Origin: Cystobasidiopsis lactophilus
Lineage: Eukaryota; Basidiomycota; Agaricostilbomycetes; Agaricostilbales; Chionosphaeraceae
Direction: 5' to 3'
NCBI GenBank assembly: GCA_001599975.1
Contig: BCIO01000003.1
Coordinates: forward strand, 620,001-684,000
DNA length: 64,000 nt
Below, piece by piece: positions 22,488 through 33,676 of this stretch. The notes beneath the pieces were generated by a model that made no database searches, was not told the origin of the DNA, and saw only the letters and a program-made list of their open reading frames with translations. Within the stretch, counting starts at the first letter, position 1; each line of letters starts with the position of its first letter. Position numbers and translations under genes: made by a program.

Positions 22488-23784
22488 CTAACGTACGAAC
22501 ACACATCTAAGCGGCAGCTCATACGCTAGGCAGGACTCCCTTACCTTGGCGAAGAAAACGGAAGCCGCTTTAGGAGGTGTGGGTAGGAATGCTTCAAACG
22601 CTTCGCAGGAGCCAAACAACAAGGTCAGAAGAGGTCTCGTGGAGATAGTGCAAAGGGAAGGCAGCCGATCCATGCCACCAAAGGTCAGGGCCACGACTTC
22701 CAGCTGCGGCAGGAAATTGGGAGTCTGCAGTTTGGAAGCGAAACAATCAAGTAGTGGATGACCGTCCGCGTAGACAGCTGCATGTCCTTCCATGCTGTTG
22801 ATGTGGAGCGTGCGGAGCGTGCTTGGAAGGCAGTCAAAAAGTGGGCCGGCTCCTTCAAAATCTTCGAAGTACGTAGACCAGTAGAAGTTGTGCACAACAA
22901 AAGTGCGTAGGTTGCGAATCGCGGAGATGCTTGAGACGAACAAGGAGGGCACCAAGTGCGGCCCATTCTCGCTTTTGTCCGAGCCCCCGTAGTCATTGAG
23001 CGACAACTCGAGCCACTCCAACTGTTGGCAGACGGTATCCAAAACCGACTTCGCCTCTTCCACATTGATGTTCTTCAAGATAAGGCGTTTGAGTGCTGGT
23101 GCAAGAAGAAGGAGGTTGAAAGTTCGAGACGCGAGGCTCGTATGCAGCATGGGGAAGTACGACAATTGGAGAGTGTGAAGAGAAGAAGCATCGGTAAGCG
23201 ATACAGTCGGTAGTCTGTCGAAGTAAGTGCTTTGAAGCGCGACTGATTGCAAGCTTGGCGCGCGGACGAGAAGAGGGTAGATCTCTCTGAGCGGAGTTCC
23301 CCATCCTTTAAGGGCAGCACCACGGAACACGAGGGCTTGTAGCCGTGGTGCGTTTAGGTTCTGAGCTGGAGGGCGTCAGCGAGCGCCACCAGGTCGGATT
23401 CGCCCGAAGCCTTCAACTTACATCGGAAATGGCCTTTAAGAATCCTGGCGGTGCTGTGTTTTCTATCTCTAGACGCTCCAAGCTCACAGTCTGGCGCAAG
23501 ACTTGCTCGAGTTCGGCGACAGTGAAATGCTGAATGCCTTCGCTTGAATATTCAAAATTCCCAATCACTTCGAGCTCCTTGACCAGCAATGCCACGGGGA
23601 AGTCGGCATCCTTGATGAGCTGCAAAAATTCGCCGTAGCGAGATTCATAGAGCTCGACACGCCGAAACTGACACTGGCGGATAGCAGCAAGGTGGGAAGA
23701 GCAGAGGAAGGCCTCCAGTTGCGTTCGGTGCTGAGCGAGCAGGAAGATGATGTCGTTTACGACATCGACCGGAAGCATGGACAT
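22488..23784 (-). CDS. F-box-like leucine-rich protein (singleton type)
   Basis: Two exons joined by an intron of about 60 bases, with GTAAGT just after AISD and an acceptor before NLNAPRLQALVFRG. The start chosen is MSMLPVDVVNDIIFLLAQHR at 23784, where the LPxDVxxxI pattern marks an F-box-like helix. An in-frame ATG at 23874 would add 30 residues without features. The rest is leucine-rich, with strands such as SLQSVALQSTYFDRLPTVSL, LKRLILKNINVEEA and LRTLHINSMEGHA. Such proteins are usually SCF ubiquitin-ligase substrate adaptors; that role is inferred from architecture only. It is clearly different from the subfamily A and B genes in this window. It ends at CVFVR, a few bases before the HMG-box reading frame. 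Confidence 0.7.
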
Positions 23785-23974
23785 CTGAAGATCAGGTCGG
23801 AAAGGCAGATCGTTCGAGAGCAAGAGGCACAACAGGCGTTGCCAGTGTCGCTCGGACCTCTCGCTCACCAGCACGCGGTACGTCTCAGGAGCTCAGAGCC
23901 GAATTGTGGGTCCAGCATGCAGCTAAAGTATGTCATTGCAAGAACTGATTGGCCTCAACGGAAGCAGGCCAAGC

Positions 23975-26013
23975 TTAACCCAGTCTGGGCAGAAGCAGCT
24001 TGAGTTTCTGACGGTGCTGAGTGGCTTGTTCAAACGCATAGACTGTGCCCAAGTGAGCAGAGGACCGTTCCATGGCAACACTGGAGCTTACTATACGACA
24101 GCAGCTTAGCTTCACTGAGACCTTCCGCCGCGAAGGTGAGTCCGATTGGAAGGTTCGGATGCTCCTTGAGGTCGCTGCGCCACTCAAAATGAAGTCCGTT
24201 CGGTCAGAGTGGAAGGCTCTCGAAAATACTAACCCGACTGGAAAGGGTTTGCCAGTGAAGCTACTGAGCATGGGGACGACCTCAGCGGAAGCCGGCAAGT
24301 GGCCCATCGGAACGGTGGCGACCTGCTTTTCCATCAACCTTCGCACCGTACATGGAAGCAGAGATGCCTCTTACAGGCCAACCAGCTCGAATGAAGGGGA
24401 CAGTGCAAAGGCCGGGGAAAATGAAAGCGTCCAGCTTGTACTGAGCCATGGTCTTGAGCAGGGCCTGCTTGGCAAAGGCCCGGGTGTCTTCAAGCGAAGC
24501 ATCCCGCTCTTCCTTTGTCATCTTGCACTCTAATGCTTGTTCGAGCAGGTCTTGCGCTTCGCAGCCGAAGGGTCGTTCTTGGTCTTGATGTGCATTATTG
24601 TAGTCGACAACGTCCTGCAGACTCTGGATATTTTGAGGGTTGCTGTTTGTAACCGACGGTGAGCCTTGTCGAACAGAAGCAAGAGAGGGGACTAACATGC
24701 AGAGGTGTTCGGTGAAGAAGTCGCCCAGCTCCTTCTTGAGGTCATGGAGCAAAATCGGCTTGATGTTGCCAGTCCAGTGAGACGGGTAGAGCCGACTCCA
24801 ATCATCATCCGGGAAAACAACATTGTCCAAGACGGTTGCTCCGAGTTGGGTGAGCACTTCCACCGCTTGCACGTAAAGCGTCTCAATCCGATCCGGCACG
24901 CCCGCCTCGCCGTCCCGTGCAAACATGGAGCGAAACTGGCTTCTTGGAAACCCAAGACTAAACAGGCCCGCAGTCAGAAAGGTGTTAAAGTTGACCAGGG
25001 GAAGAAGGCCTACCGGAGTCCTTTGAGAGCATCGGTCTTGAGCAAGTCGGTGTAAGACGCTGTGGAAGGCGGCGCCGGAGCGATTGCATCCATCACCAAA
25101 GCAGCATCTTTGACGGTTCTGCGTTGAATGCCAAGCTGATTCAGGGCAGGATAGTGCGGAGAGCGGCGGACGCACCTGCACATTGGGCCAAAAGTGTCAA
25201 AGCCGGAAGAGATGGGGATGGAGCCCTCCAATGACACGAGTCCAACAGAAGGCCTCAAGCCCACAAGTCCAAGATGCGCAGAAGGGAAGACCACCGAGCC
25301 GCCGGTGTCGCTGCCCAAAGAAGCGGCGGCCAGGCCAAGAGTGGTGGCGACAGCACTGCCATTAGAGGAACCCATGGGAGACCCATTTTCATAAAAAGGT
25401 GATCTATTTTCGTCGTTAAAAGGCGAGGATGGGGCAGGAAGGAGGGCCTACGTGCAAACGCCGCCCAAGCCGCTCCATCCGAGTGGCAAACCCGCGTCAG
25501 ACCGATAGCCGGACCACTGCGATCGCCTAAGCCTTGTTTCGGAGTGCATTTAGAAAATCAAATACCTCAGTCAACTGGGTCTTGCCGATGATGATTGCCC
25601 CGGCCGCCTTGAGAGCCTTGACGCAGGCGGCATCTTCTTTGCAGAACGCGCCTGCCAGCGCCCAGGAGCCGGACGTGCTGGCCATCCCGTCTTCCTGTTG
25701 GGTTGCCAAGTTGTCCTTGATCAAGATGGGGATGCCATGCAAGGCCGGCAGGTCTTCAAAGCGGGAAGCCTTGAGCCGCTCGTCGTCCTTGGCTTTGGCG
25801 ATGTCCAGCGCATGCGAATTGACACAAATGACCGAGTTGTACTTCTTGGCTTGTTCAACTCTCGTGAAATAGCCCTGCGAAGTGATTGAATGAGGATTAG
25901 AAGGAGTGAATTGGCGAAGGCGGGCAAACCTTGGTCAAATCGACGCTGGAGAGTTTGCCCTCGCGGAGAGCGCTTCGAAGGTCATCAATCGATGATTCAG
26001 GATCAAAAGACAT
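23975..26013 (-). CDS. Amidase, amidase-signature (AS) family
   Basis: Hydrolyses amide bonds using a Ser-cisSer-Lys triad. The start MSFDPESSIDDLRSALREGK is at 26013. The catalytic Lys is in HGIPILIKDNL. The signature exon reads MGSSNGSAVATTLGLAAASL then GSDTGGSVVFPSAHLGLVGL and carries the cis-Ser and the nucleophilic Ser. FGPMCRTVKDAALVMDAIAP continues across an intron with donor GTGCGT. The C-terminal substrate region includes YKLDAFIFPGLCTVPFIRAG and IGLTFAAEGLSEAKLLSY. The last exon gives IYAFEQATQHRQKLKLLLP and the stop at 23975. About eight introns are present. It resembles fungal acetamidase or glutamyl-amidotransferase-A-like enzymes of nitrogen scavenging. Amino-acid permease genes on both sides, on the same strand, fit such a role. 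Substrate is not known. Confidence 0.88.
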
Positions 26014-26340
26014 GGTTGAGATGGAGGAGAAGGCGAGCCAAGCTCAACAGGACTATTCACTACGGCACTTCCTTGCGGCAGGCTGGCCTCTCTGTCAAGC
26101 TGCTTCTCATCTCGAGGCCTGTGATTGCTGAATCTTAACTTTCTGAAGTCAAATGTCACGTTGAGAAGGAAGCAGCGGTCGACGGGGTCAGAGAAGGTCA
26201 TCTCGCTTCCTTGCGAGGTTCGGCGACAGTTGCAATTTCTAATCTTGTGGACACTATGTGACATCTAATATAACCCTTTCTATACCCTTGCTGAACACAT
26301 ACTCTATCGTGATTGTTGGAAACGGGGAAAAGAAAGGTCT
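26014..26340. promoter_or_regulatory. Amidase upstream region and 3' flank of the second permease
   Basis: 327 bases between two minus-strand genes. TCTAATATAACCC at about 26262-26274 is AT-rich. No specific nitrogen-regulator site cluster was identified by eye. Confidence 0.35.
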
Positions 26341-28357
26341 TTAAACGATCACGTCGGCGAGCTTGCAGGCGAACGCCTTGCCGATCTGGCCAGCTCGAAC
26401 CGAGTCGCGGATGTTGATGCCAGTGGAGTAGAGGCCACCGACGCACATGAGGATGCCGAGCAGGAAGATGAAGAGGTTGATGCCGGCGTGGATGCGGCCC
26501 TTGCGCGTCTGCATCATGGTGGCCCTGGGTGGCAAAAGGCGGATCAGCCACGGCGGTCTAGGGCGACGCAAGTATTATTATAGTGTACTCACTTGTGATC
26601 GTGCCACCAAAAGACAGGCGGGAGGATGATGCTGGAGCGCAAGATGGTCAGATGGCTGCAGATCAGTCGAGGGTTGCGAGCTCACCTCATGGGAGCAAAG
26701 CAGATGGATCCAGACAAGCCAGACATGAAGTTGAAGACGGGAACCGCGTCAGAGATCAAGAAGGCACAAAGGACGAAGGAGAAAGTGCAGCCGATCCAGA
26801 CGCCCCAGTGGACGAGGGTCTTCTCGTGCAAGTGCCGGCTCTTGCGTAGGATGCGGACGAACAGGTACTTGCTGCCAATGTGAGCGTAGACTGTATCGTC
26901 CAATCAGAATGAAAGGGTGAACGGTTGCAGCTCGGAAAACTCACCAGTGGCTGAGATGAAGAGCCCGAGCATGCCGACACCGTAAGAAACCTTGGCGATG
27001 GTGGGACCAGCGCTTCCAAGAGAGGGAGAGGTGACGTATTGTCCCACATAGGCGTAGACTATCATTGGGAGAACAATGTAGGACAGGTTGAGGAGGCCCA
27101 TGGTGAGGTACATCGCCTTGTTGAAGTCCTTGGGGTTGCGCATCTCACTGATCACAGGAATGAAGGCCGATTGCTTCGAAAGCTTCAGCTTTGATTGATA
27201 GTCAAACGCTGTGAGAAAAACATACCCCGGCTTGGGAGCCGTAGAAGATGCTTTGGGCCAGCATGGCTTGAGCGAAAGTCGGATGCGCGATTGCGTTAAA
27301 GCCAAGATCAAATGGTCCAGTTTGAGGTGCTGCTGATGGGCGATCTGGAATTGTGCAGGCAATGACCACAATCCTGCGCAATATCTCAGAAGGTCAGCAT
27401 CAATAAGAAGCGACGGAAGGAGCCTCACATGATAGCGACAAAGATGGAGACTAAGCCGGCCCAGGTCAACCATGACAGGTCGTGCAGACGACGAACGGAG
27501 CTGAAGACGAAGACAGCAAAGGCGGAGACCACAGCCCACCACACTGCGCAAGTCTTGTGGTCGTTCAAGATGTCAATGCCGATCTGAGCGGCCAGGATAC
27601 CAGAACCGGACGCAAACATGTAAGCGATGAGGAAGATGACTGTAAGACCAAGGGCATGAGATGTAAAGCAGGGAGAGAAAGAAAGTGTCAAGTCCGCGTA
27701 CCTCCGATAGCCTCGCGAAGCCAGACACCGCCAACCACGTATCCATAATCGGCAATGCTGTGACATTCCTTGTGGCGAGAGCGGAAGTCGCCGAAGATCT
27801 AATAAGAAAGACGTAGAGGCGTTAGAGAGAAAGAGAAGGCACGTCTCCAAGAGCAATCTTACCCAGCCGACATAAGTGCTGATGAGGCCCCATCCGCAGA
27901 CGCAAAGGACACCAGGAACTGCTCCCATCTGAAGGGAAACAGAGAAGAACCATTTTAGACGAGATCGTCAAGGTGCACCATCAGTGAATGAAGCGCCTCA
28001 CGATGAAGAAGGCCGAAGGGATTGACAAAACACCAGTGGCAAACTGCATCTTCATGAAGATCACGAAGGCGCGGACCCAGCCCCTGCCAAGAGGATGATT
28101 AGAGATGGTGGCAATTGACTTATGTTCAAACTCACATGGTCCTGAAGTTGGCTCCGTCGCTAGACTTGAAGACTTCACCGTCATCATCGTATTCAGCTGA
28201 AGCAGGGTCAAGCTGTGAGTTGGAAATCGAAGGCACAAAAGAAAGTACGGGACTCACGAATGCTGTTCTTCTCCGCCACCGGCACGACGGAGGAGGAGTG
28301 GAGCTCCTTCGAGTCCACCTTCTCACTGCTGCTTTGAGATTGGAGTGTGGGAGACAT
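26341..28357 (-). CDS. Amino-acid permease, AAAP family (second copy)
   Basis: A paralogue of the permease at 18590-21054, with the same expected role as amino-acid/proton symporter. The start MSPTLQSQSSSEKVDSKELH is at 28357. The second exon joins as PEYDDDGEVFKSSDGANFRT, and the first helix region is WVRAFVIFMKMQFATGVLSI. Further blocks are VPGVLCVCGWGLISTYVGW, LTVIFLIAYMFASGSGILAA, FIPVISEMRNPKDFNKAMYL and LLNLSYIVLPMIVYAYVGQY. The last exon, beginning near 26520, encodes RKGRIHAGINLFIFLLGILM and ends KAFACKLADVIV at 26341. About ten introns are read. Its N-terminal tail is shorter than in the other copy, so the two may differ in regulation. Its promoter is shared with the divergent P450 gene. 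Confidence 0.83.
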
Positions 28358-28730
28358 TGGCGGCGAATGGGCGGGCGCGGAATGGGCTGGGAAGAGAAGC
28401 ATTTGCCTCCCGAAAGAGCGAAAGCGAGCATTTGGCGGAGTCTCCAGTCCGGCTAATTTTAAGGCTGATAAGTGAAGGACACGAGCGGGACACGACGGAA
28501 GTTGGCCGTGTAGGACGTCCGAGCTAACGATAAGAGCCTCCACCACGGTCAGCTGACCTCTTCATTTCCTGCCCATGCCGAGTCGGCAAGCGCCACTCTC
28601 GAAACGGGCTAGCATTTTAACCGCATATGCCCTATCGCGAGCATCAGACAAAAGCACGTTAAGTTGCCGCACAGAACAGCCGTATGGCGGGAAGATGCCC
28701 GACCCAAACTGAGAAGGAGCACCATCCACG
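28358..28730. promoter_or_regulatory. Divergent promoter between permease and P450 genes
   Basis: 373 bases separate the start codons of the minus-strand permease and the plus-strand P450, so regulatory sites may be shared. TAATTTTAAGGC at about 28454 is the most AT-rich spot. No recognised operator is claimed. Confidence 0.45.
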
Positions 28731-30875
28731 ATGACGGGACCAATGGCAGACATCCTGACCGCCACCAACGCGACTACATTGTTGGTAGCCGCCGTGGGAG
28801 CTTGGTTGTTGACCACGATCGCTGCCGGCTTGTACAACGCCTTCCTGGGACCCTTGCGAAAGGTGCCAGGCCCATTCTTGGCGAACTTCGACCTCTGGGA
28901 AACCTGGCAGGTGCTCGGGTGCCGGCGCGCATTCGCATACCACGATGCATCTGTCGACTTCGGAAGCGTTACCAGGGTCGGCAAGGACAAGGTGCTCTTG
29001 AATGACCAGGTCTACCTGAAGCCATTGTTCGAGGGCAAGCTGGACCGTCCAGCATTCATGGCTGCCTTCGACATGGCAGTAGCCGGGAAGACACCGTGTA
29101 CATTCTCAGAGCTCAGCACTCTGACTGCGAAAGGGAAAAGAAAGGTGCGTTGGATTGATTGTTGTCGGGTAGCCTCGTTGACCAGCATCCATCACAGGGC
29201 ATTCTCCCACACTTCGCGAACGCCATGTTGTACCAATGGGAGGACGTCTTCAACGAGTCGCTGACCGACATGATGACCACGATCCGCAAGCTGAGTGGCA
29301 AGCCGGGCGCGTCCATCGATGTGCACCCCCTCTTGCAGGCGTCCATCTCGGATGTGAGTGGTACTGCGGCTTTTTGACTCGATAGCTCTGAAAGATGGAC
29401 AGATGCTGTCTCGGATTGTGCTCGACACGAACCTCCACGCCGTGGCCATGTTCGCGGAAGGCAAGGAGAACCCGGTCACAGAAGCCATCCACAACTGGGG
29501 AATCCGCGGTAATCTGTCGCAGCTGGTCCCGTGAGTCCTTGCATGAGTACAGCCTCGGTCGTAGTGCTGACCAAGCAAGCAGGGCGCCGATCTGGAAGCT
29601 GATGCAAAAGTACCCGGGCAAGAGGTGGCAGCTCATCATCCAAAGCGAGAACATCTTGGCCAACGTGAGTTGAGCATTGTGCAAGCAAACAGTTAGCTGA
29701 AGTAGCGGCCAGTTTGTCGAGCCGATCGTGCTGCAGAAGAAAGCCGACATTGAGGCATCGGATGGCGCACTGCCGGCTCGCCCCTCTCTGGTCCACCGGT
29801 TGTTGACCGCCACTAACCCCGTCACTGGTACCAGCTGGCCCATCGAGCATGTGTTAGTCGCTCACCTTCCCATGAGAATGAAAGGATGAACTGACGTTCG
29901 TACACCCTCCCCCTCATTCTCTTTTCAATTTGCCTTTCGCCCTTTGATCGCGGTATAGCATTAGCGAAGGCATCGACTCTTTTCTTGCGGGCGTTGTAGG
30001 TTCTTCATGTATCATGGAGCAATGCCAGATCCGGTGGCTGACAATGAGTTGGTGGCGCAGGACACCAGCGCGACTGTCGTGATGTGGGCCTTGTTCAAGC
30101 TGGCCACCAACCCAGCCATCCAAAAGCAGCTCCAAGATGACCTTGATGCGGCGATTGCCGATCCGTTGGAATTCCCGACTCTGGCCACCTTGGGGACAAT
30201 CCCCCGGCTGAACTGGATTTTGAAAGAGAGTGAGCCAACTTCTCGCCGTCAGTGATGATGAAGACTGACCGGCATGTAGCGATGCGCTTGATCCCGCCCG
30301 TGCCCGGTGCCTCATACCGCGTCGCATCGGAGAAGGGCTTCCAAGCTGGCGAATACTTGCTGCCCCCTGGCACCTTGGTTGGCATGCAGCCATACACCGT
30401 GAGCATCCCTGTGCACATTCACAAATCAGAAGGTACTAACAGACTGGGAAAGGTCCAACGCAATGCTACGATTTATCCGGAGCCGGAAGAGTTTAAGCCA
30501 GATCGGTGGGCGGAAGAGACGCCAGAGATGACTCGCAACTGGATTCCCTTTGGACTTGGTGCTCGTTCCTGCGTGAGTCGCGCTGCGCCGTTCCCAGTGT
30601 ACGGCCAAAAGTTGACAAACATCTCGTCCTTTGCAGCCCGGCATGAAGTACGTGTCTGTATCGTGGAACGTGTTGCTGTCGTGTCCTGATTGAGAAATAG
30701 CCTGGCCACCAATGACTCGCGCGCTGTGCTCGCCGCCATTCTCCGCTCGTTCACCGTCCAGCTGGCACCCGACGTCGTGCTGTCCGAGCAAGTGCCGCTG
30801 GATTGGGGCTCGATGGTATTCAAGTCAGGCCACTGCCGCCTCACTTTCATCGACAGGCTCGGTCTGAAGAACTAG
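28731..30875 (+). CDS. Cytochrome P450 monooxygenase
   Basis: A heme-thiolate monooxygenase anchored in the ER. The start MTGPMADILTATNATTLLVA opens a membrane anchor (LLVAAVGAWLLTTIAAGLYN), followed by the proline hinge region VPGPFLANFD. The oxygen-binding I-helix reads NELVAQDTSATVVMWALFKL, with Gln in place of the usual Gly of AGxDT. The K-helix ExxR spans an intron, KE then AMRLIPPVPG. The PERF-type motif is FKPDRW. The heme-binding loop also spans an intron, PFGLGARSC then PGMNLA. The stop follows GLKN at 30873-30875. About ten introns are present, one inside the heme loop. The family is not identified. It is divergent from an amino-acid permease and not in an evident biosynthetic cluster. 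Confidence 0.88.
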
Positions 30876-31135
30876 AGAGGGCAAAAATCGGACACAGACT
30901 TGACGAACGTGATAGAGGGCATGAGGAACTTTGATGAAATACTTAGATTGGCTCTTCTCGTATGCGTGTGCAGCTTTTTATATGGCTTTTGATCAGAGCG
31001 AGAGATACAGAAAGCAGAACAGCAAAGAGAGCACAAGTCCGAAAACGCATGATGTTTGCGGCGCTTCAAAACGAAAATAGCCAATGCTTCGGCGTACAGC
31101 AAGGGGGGCAAGCAGCAGCAACGTCGCGGGTGGTC

Positions 31136-31169
31136 ACCAGCGTAGTCAAATGACCAGCGTAGTCAAATG
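31136..31169. repeat. Perfect 17-base tandem direct repeat, two copies
   Basis: ACCAGCGTAGTCAAATG occurs at 31136-31152 and again at 31153-31169 with no change. It is probably a recent replication-slippage duplication. No function is evident. Confidence 0.8.
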
Positions 31170-31444
31170 CAATGCAAATGATGCAGCTCGAGGTGTTGGT
31201 AGATCGGAAGGGAAAGAGCGAAGGCCGAGAGAACGTCAGGCCCAAAGATCTTGCTTGCACGGTCCGGGTCCGTGATAAGGGCACATCGGGGTTTAAAGAT
31301 ATCACGTTGCTGGGCATACGTCGTCGTTCGAGTGTCTCAATGCAAAGAGGCTGGCCGATTGACCGACGGGAAGGAAGGAAGAGGCCAAAAGCGCTTGCGA
31401 AACGCGGGGTAAAGTTGGCGCGAATGGTAGGTGGCAAAAAAGCG

Positions 31445-31710
31445 CAATGCTTGTTTGCAAGGAGGAGCCCCGTAAGGTAGTCGAAGAAGGCTCCCGACGT
31501 AATCCCCTGGTATGCCACTCCGCCGCAATCTTGCCCCTTGAAGTCGCCGAACCAAGACGAGTATACCCACCAAGAAATCAACATATCGAACGCGGTGGAC
31601 GACCAAAGGTGTCCTCCAGGAACCAAGGGTGTCCAATCTGATGTCCAAAATCGAGAGCGAGCTTTCTGTGGGCCAATAAAAATGGCCATGAGACTCATCA
31701 GCATCAAAAG
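31445..31710 (-). CDS. Possible fragment of a small membrane protein (MARVEL-like?)
   Basis: The reading frame contains FWTSDWTPLVPGGHLWSSTA, then FDMLISWWVYSSW, FGDFKGQDCGGVAYQGITSG and AFFDYLTGLLLAN. The FD-L-W helix, a small loop with DCG, a YxG segment and a following hydrophobic stretch are reminiscent of the last two helices of fungal MARVEL-domain proteins, but this is a weak resemblance. No start codon or upstream exons fit, because the neighbouring F-box-like gene ends at 31764. A splice site could join it to sequence near 31714-31763. It may be a relic or the 3' part of an unresolved gene. Confidence 0.25.
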
Positions 31711-31763
31711 GGAGCGCGTGTGGGCTCACCACCAAAGAACCAGTCCACGGTAAAAGGCAATTA

Positions 31764-32986
31764 TTAAGAGAAAATGTTCAAGTAGACTGAGGAAAGCTGC
31801 AGATGCGTGCGGGGCTGAGGGAGCGGCATGGTGGCGTTGGTGATGATCCTCAAGTGTGGGCGGCCAGGCATGGGCGCAAAGACGCGAGGTTCAGCGCCCG
31901 ATTCATTGATGAGGATGAGCTTTTGGAGGCGGGGCAGCATCGAAGGCAAGAAGAGGAGGACGGTCCTGATCTGGAAGCAAACCTCCATGGTGATGCGCGT
32001 GCCGCGGAGGCAGAGCGATTCCAGCGTATTCGGTATGGGCGGCCGAGGGCGGTAGAACAAGCCCAGGATGGATTCGCCCGGCATGATGTCCACGTTGATG
32101 ATGCTGAGAGTGCGGAGGCCCGAATTGGAGAGCTGGAGCTCGACGAGGTTGTTTCGAAGGCTGGTGGCGTGGATGCCCAGGCTCAGCACACTTGGTCTAC
32201 CCATGAAGTCGGTCATGGCAAATCTCATCAGGTAGTTGACTTCCATGGCGCTGTGGGGCTGCTTGAAGAGGAGCGTGTGGAGCGAAGGTGGGAAGAGCGG
32301 CAGCGGGCGCATGAAGCGGGCGACGTAGGGTTCGATGCGGTCCAGGATGAGCACTTCCAGAGCTGGGTATTGCATTTGCGGGTTGCCTTGAACGACGTCC
32401 ATGAGGATGAAGCCTGCCTCCAATATGCGCAGCGCGGGCAAGTTCTCCAGCAGCAGGTACAGGCACGACGTCCTGGTGACTGCGAAATAGGTGCTCAGAT
32501 GGAGTTCGGTCAGGCGATTGCCACGCATGAACTGTTCGCCACATCCCAAAAATTAGATCGTGTGGAAAGCTCGGACCGTATGGAGAGGGATTGTCCAACC
32601 CAGCCCAGCCAAGGCAACCAAGGGTCGTCCAGATACTCAATGGTCAAGCAGCGCAGGTTGCGGCAGGCGGTAGGCAGGTGGCAGCGCGACTGGGCGCTGA
32701 TGGCGACCAGCTTGTAAGGCGAGTCGGGCATAGCGACGAAGCTGAGGTTGCGAACCAGGTCTCCCGGCCGCCAGCCACGCGCGTTGGTAATGGTCCAGTT
32801 GAAGCTATCGACCTGCATTTGGTAGCTCAGCCGCACGTTGGCGTACAACAGCCTCCTGAGCGAGTGCAGCAGCTTGCGGCACTTGAGCTCGTTGAAGATC
32901 AGCAGCAGCCCACCCGGCAGGCTGTCGATAGCGCCAGCCAGGATGGCGTGCACCACCTCAGCTGGCAGCTCTGGCCACTGATCCAT
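31764..32986 (-). CDS. F-box-like leucine-rich protein (singleton type)
   Basis: Two exons. The start MDQWPELPAEVVHAILAGAI at 32986 gives an F-box-like LPxEVxxxI helix, followed by LLHSLRRLLYANVRLSYQ and a leucine-rich region. The best intron runs from GTTGGAC after PWLGW to GCGAACAG before FMRGNRLTELHLSTYF; it keeps the frame, whereas the obvious donor GTCCGAG would cause a stop. Later repeats include LPALRILEAGFILMDV, PALEVLILDRIEPYV and LPRLQKLILINESG. The C-terminus SSVYLNIFS ends at 31764. The role as a substrate-binding adaptor of an SCF ligase is inferred. It shares layout but little sequence with the neighbouring subfamily B genes. Confidence 0.7.
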
Positions 32987-33676
32987 CCCTGGTTTGTTGA
33001 AAGATGCTGCACAAAACAACAGGCCAGGTGCTCGTTGGTTTTTCTTTTTCCATTTCACGTGCGACTAAAATGAGCTTGGTGGCAACAATGCAAATGGATT
33101 CAAAGTGCGCAAGAATTGCAAACAACCGCAGTCAATGAAGCTGCCCATGTTCGTACGCTTCCCCAGTCCAACCCCAAGCTCGTCATCCTGCAAAACCGAC
33201 CCATTCCAACCCCGTCCCGAGCCAAAGCCAGTCATTCACAGCTGTGAAAGTGGATATCCCACCACCGTCGTCGGCACGACATGCTGGTTGTCGAGGAGCC
33301 GAAAACAACGTGAGGCTGAGGCCGCCTCCCATCCAAATGCCAGGTTCGAAGAGATCAAGTTCGCATGAATCTGACTGCCTTGTTGAGTGCAGCTTCACGA
33401 CGTGATATCTATAAGAAACTTACCATAGGCAGTCGAAAGGCACCCGACGCCCTGAAAGGAACAAAAGAAGGCTACTGCTCTTGTCCAGCTGTTACTTTGT
33501 CGAGAAAAGAAATTGCCTTGAGGCCATCTTCCGCCCGCCTAAGCCTATATCAAGAGACCGATCGAGAAAACAGCTGCGTGTGAGCTTGAGGAGAGAAACA
33601 GAGAGGAAATGCGGGATGAAGGTAACTTACCGAGAAATTTAAGACAACAGTCGAGCAAGATGAAGGCGGCCACAAG
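32987..33676. other. Intergenic region between F-box-like genes
   Basis: About 690 bases with short, unconserved reading frames only. The left end is the upstream region of the gene at 31764-32986. Confidence 0.4.

Larger units (their letters stand above)
30876..31763. other. Intergenic region with a short direct repeat and a possible gene fragment
   Basis: Between the end of the P450 gene and the 3' end of the F-box-like gene. It holds a 17-base tandem duplication (31136-31169) and a minus-strand reading frame that could encode part of a small membrane protein (31445-31710), both listed separately. Confidence 0.45.

Noticed and set aside
31803-32717. Plus-strand frame of 304 codons
   Set aside because: Antisense to the F-box-like gene at 31764-32986, with no recognisable motif and a composition typical of a shadow frame.
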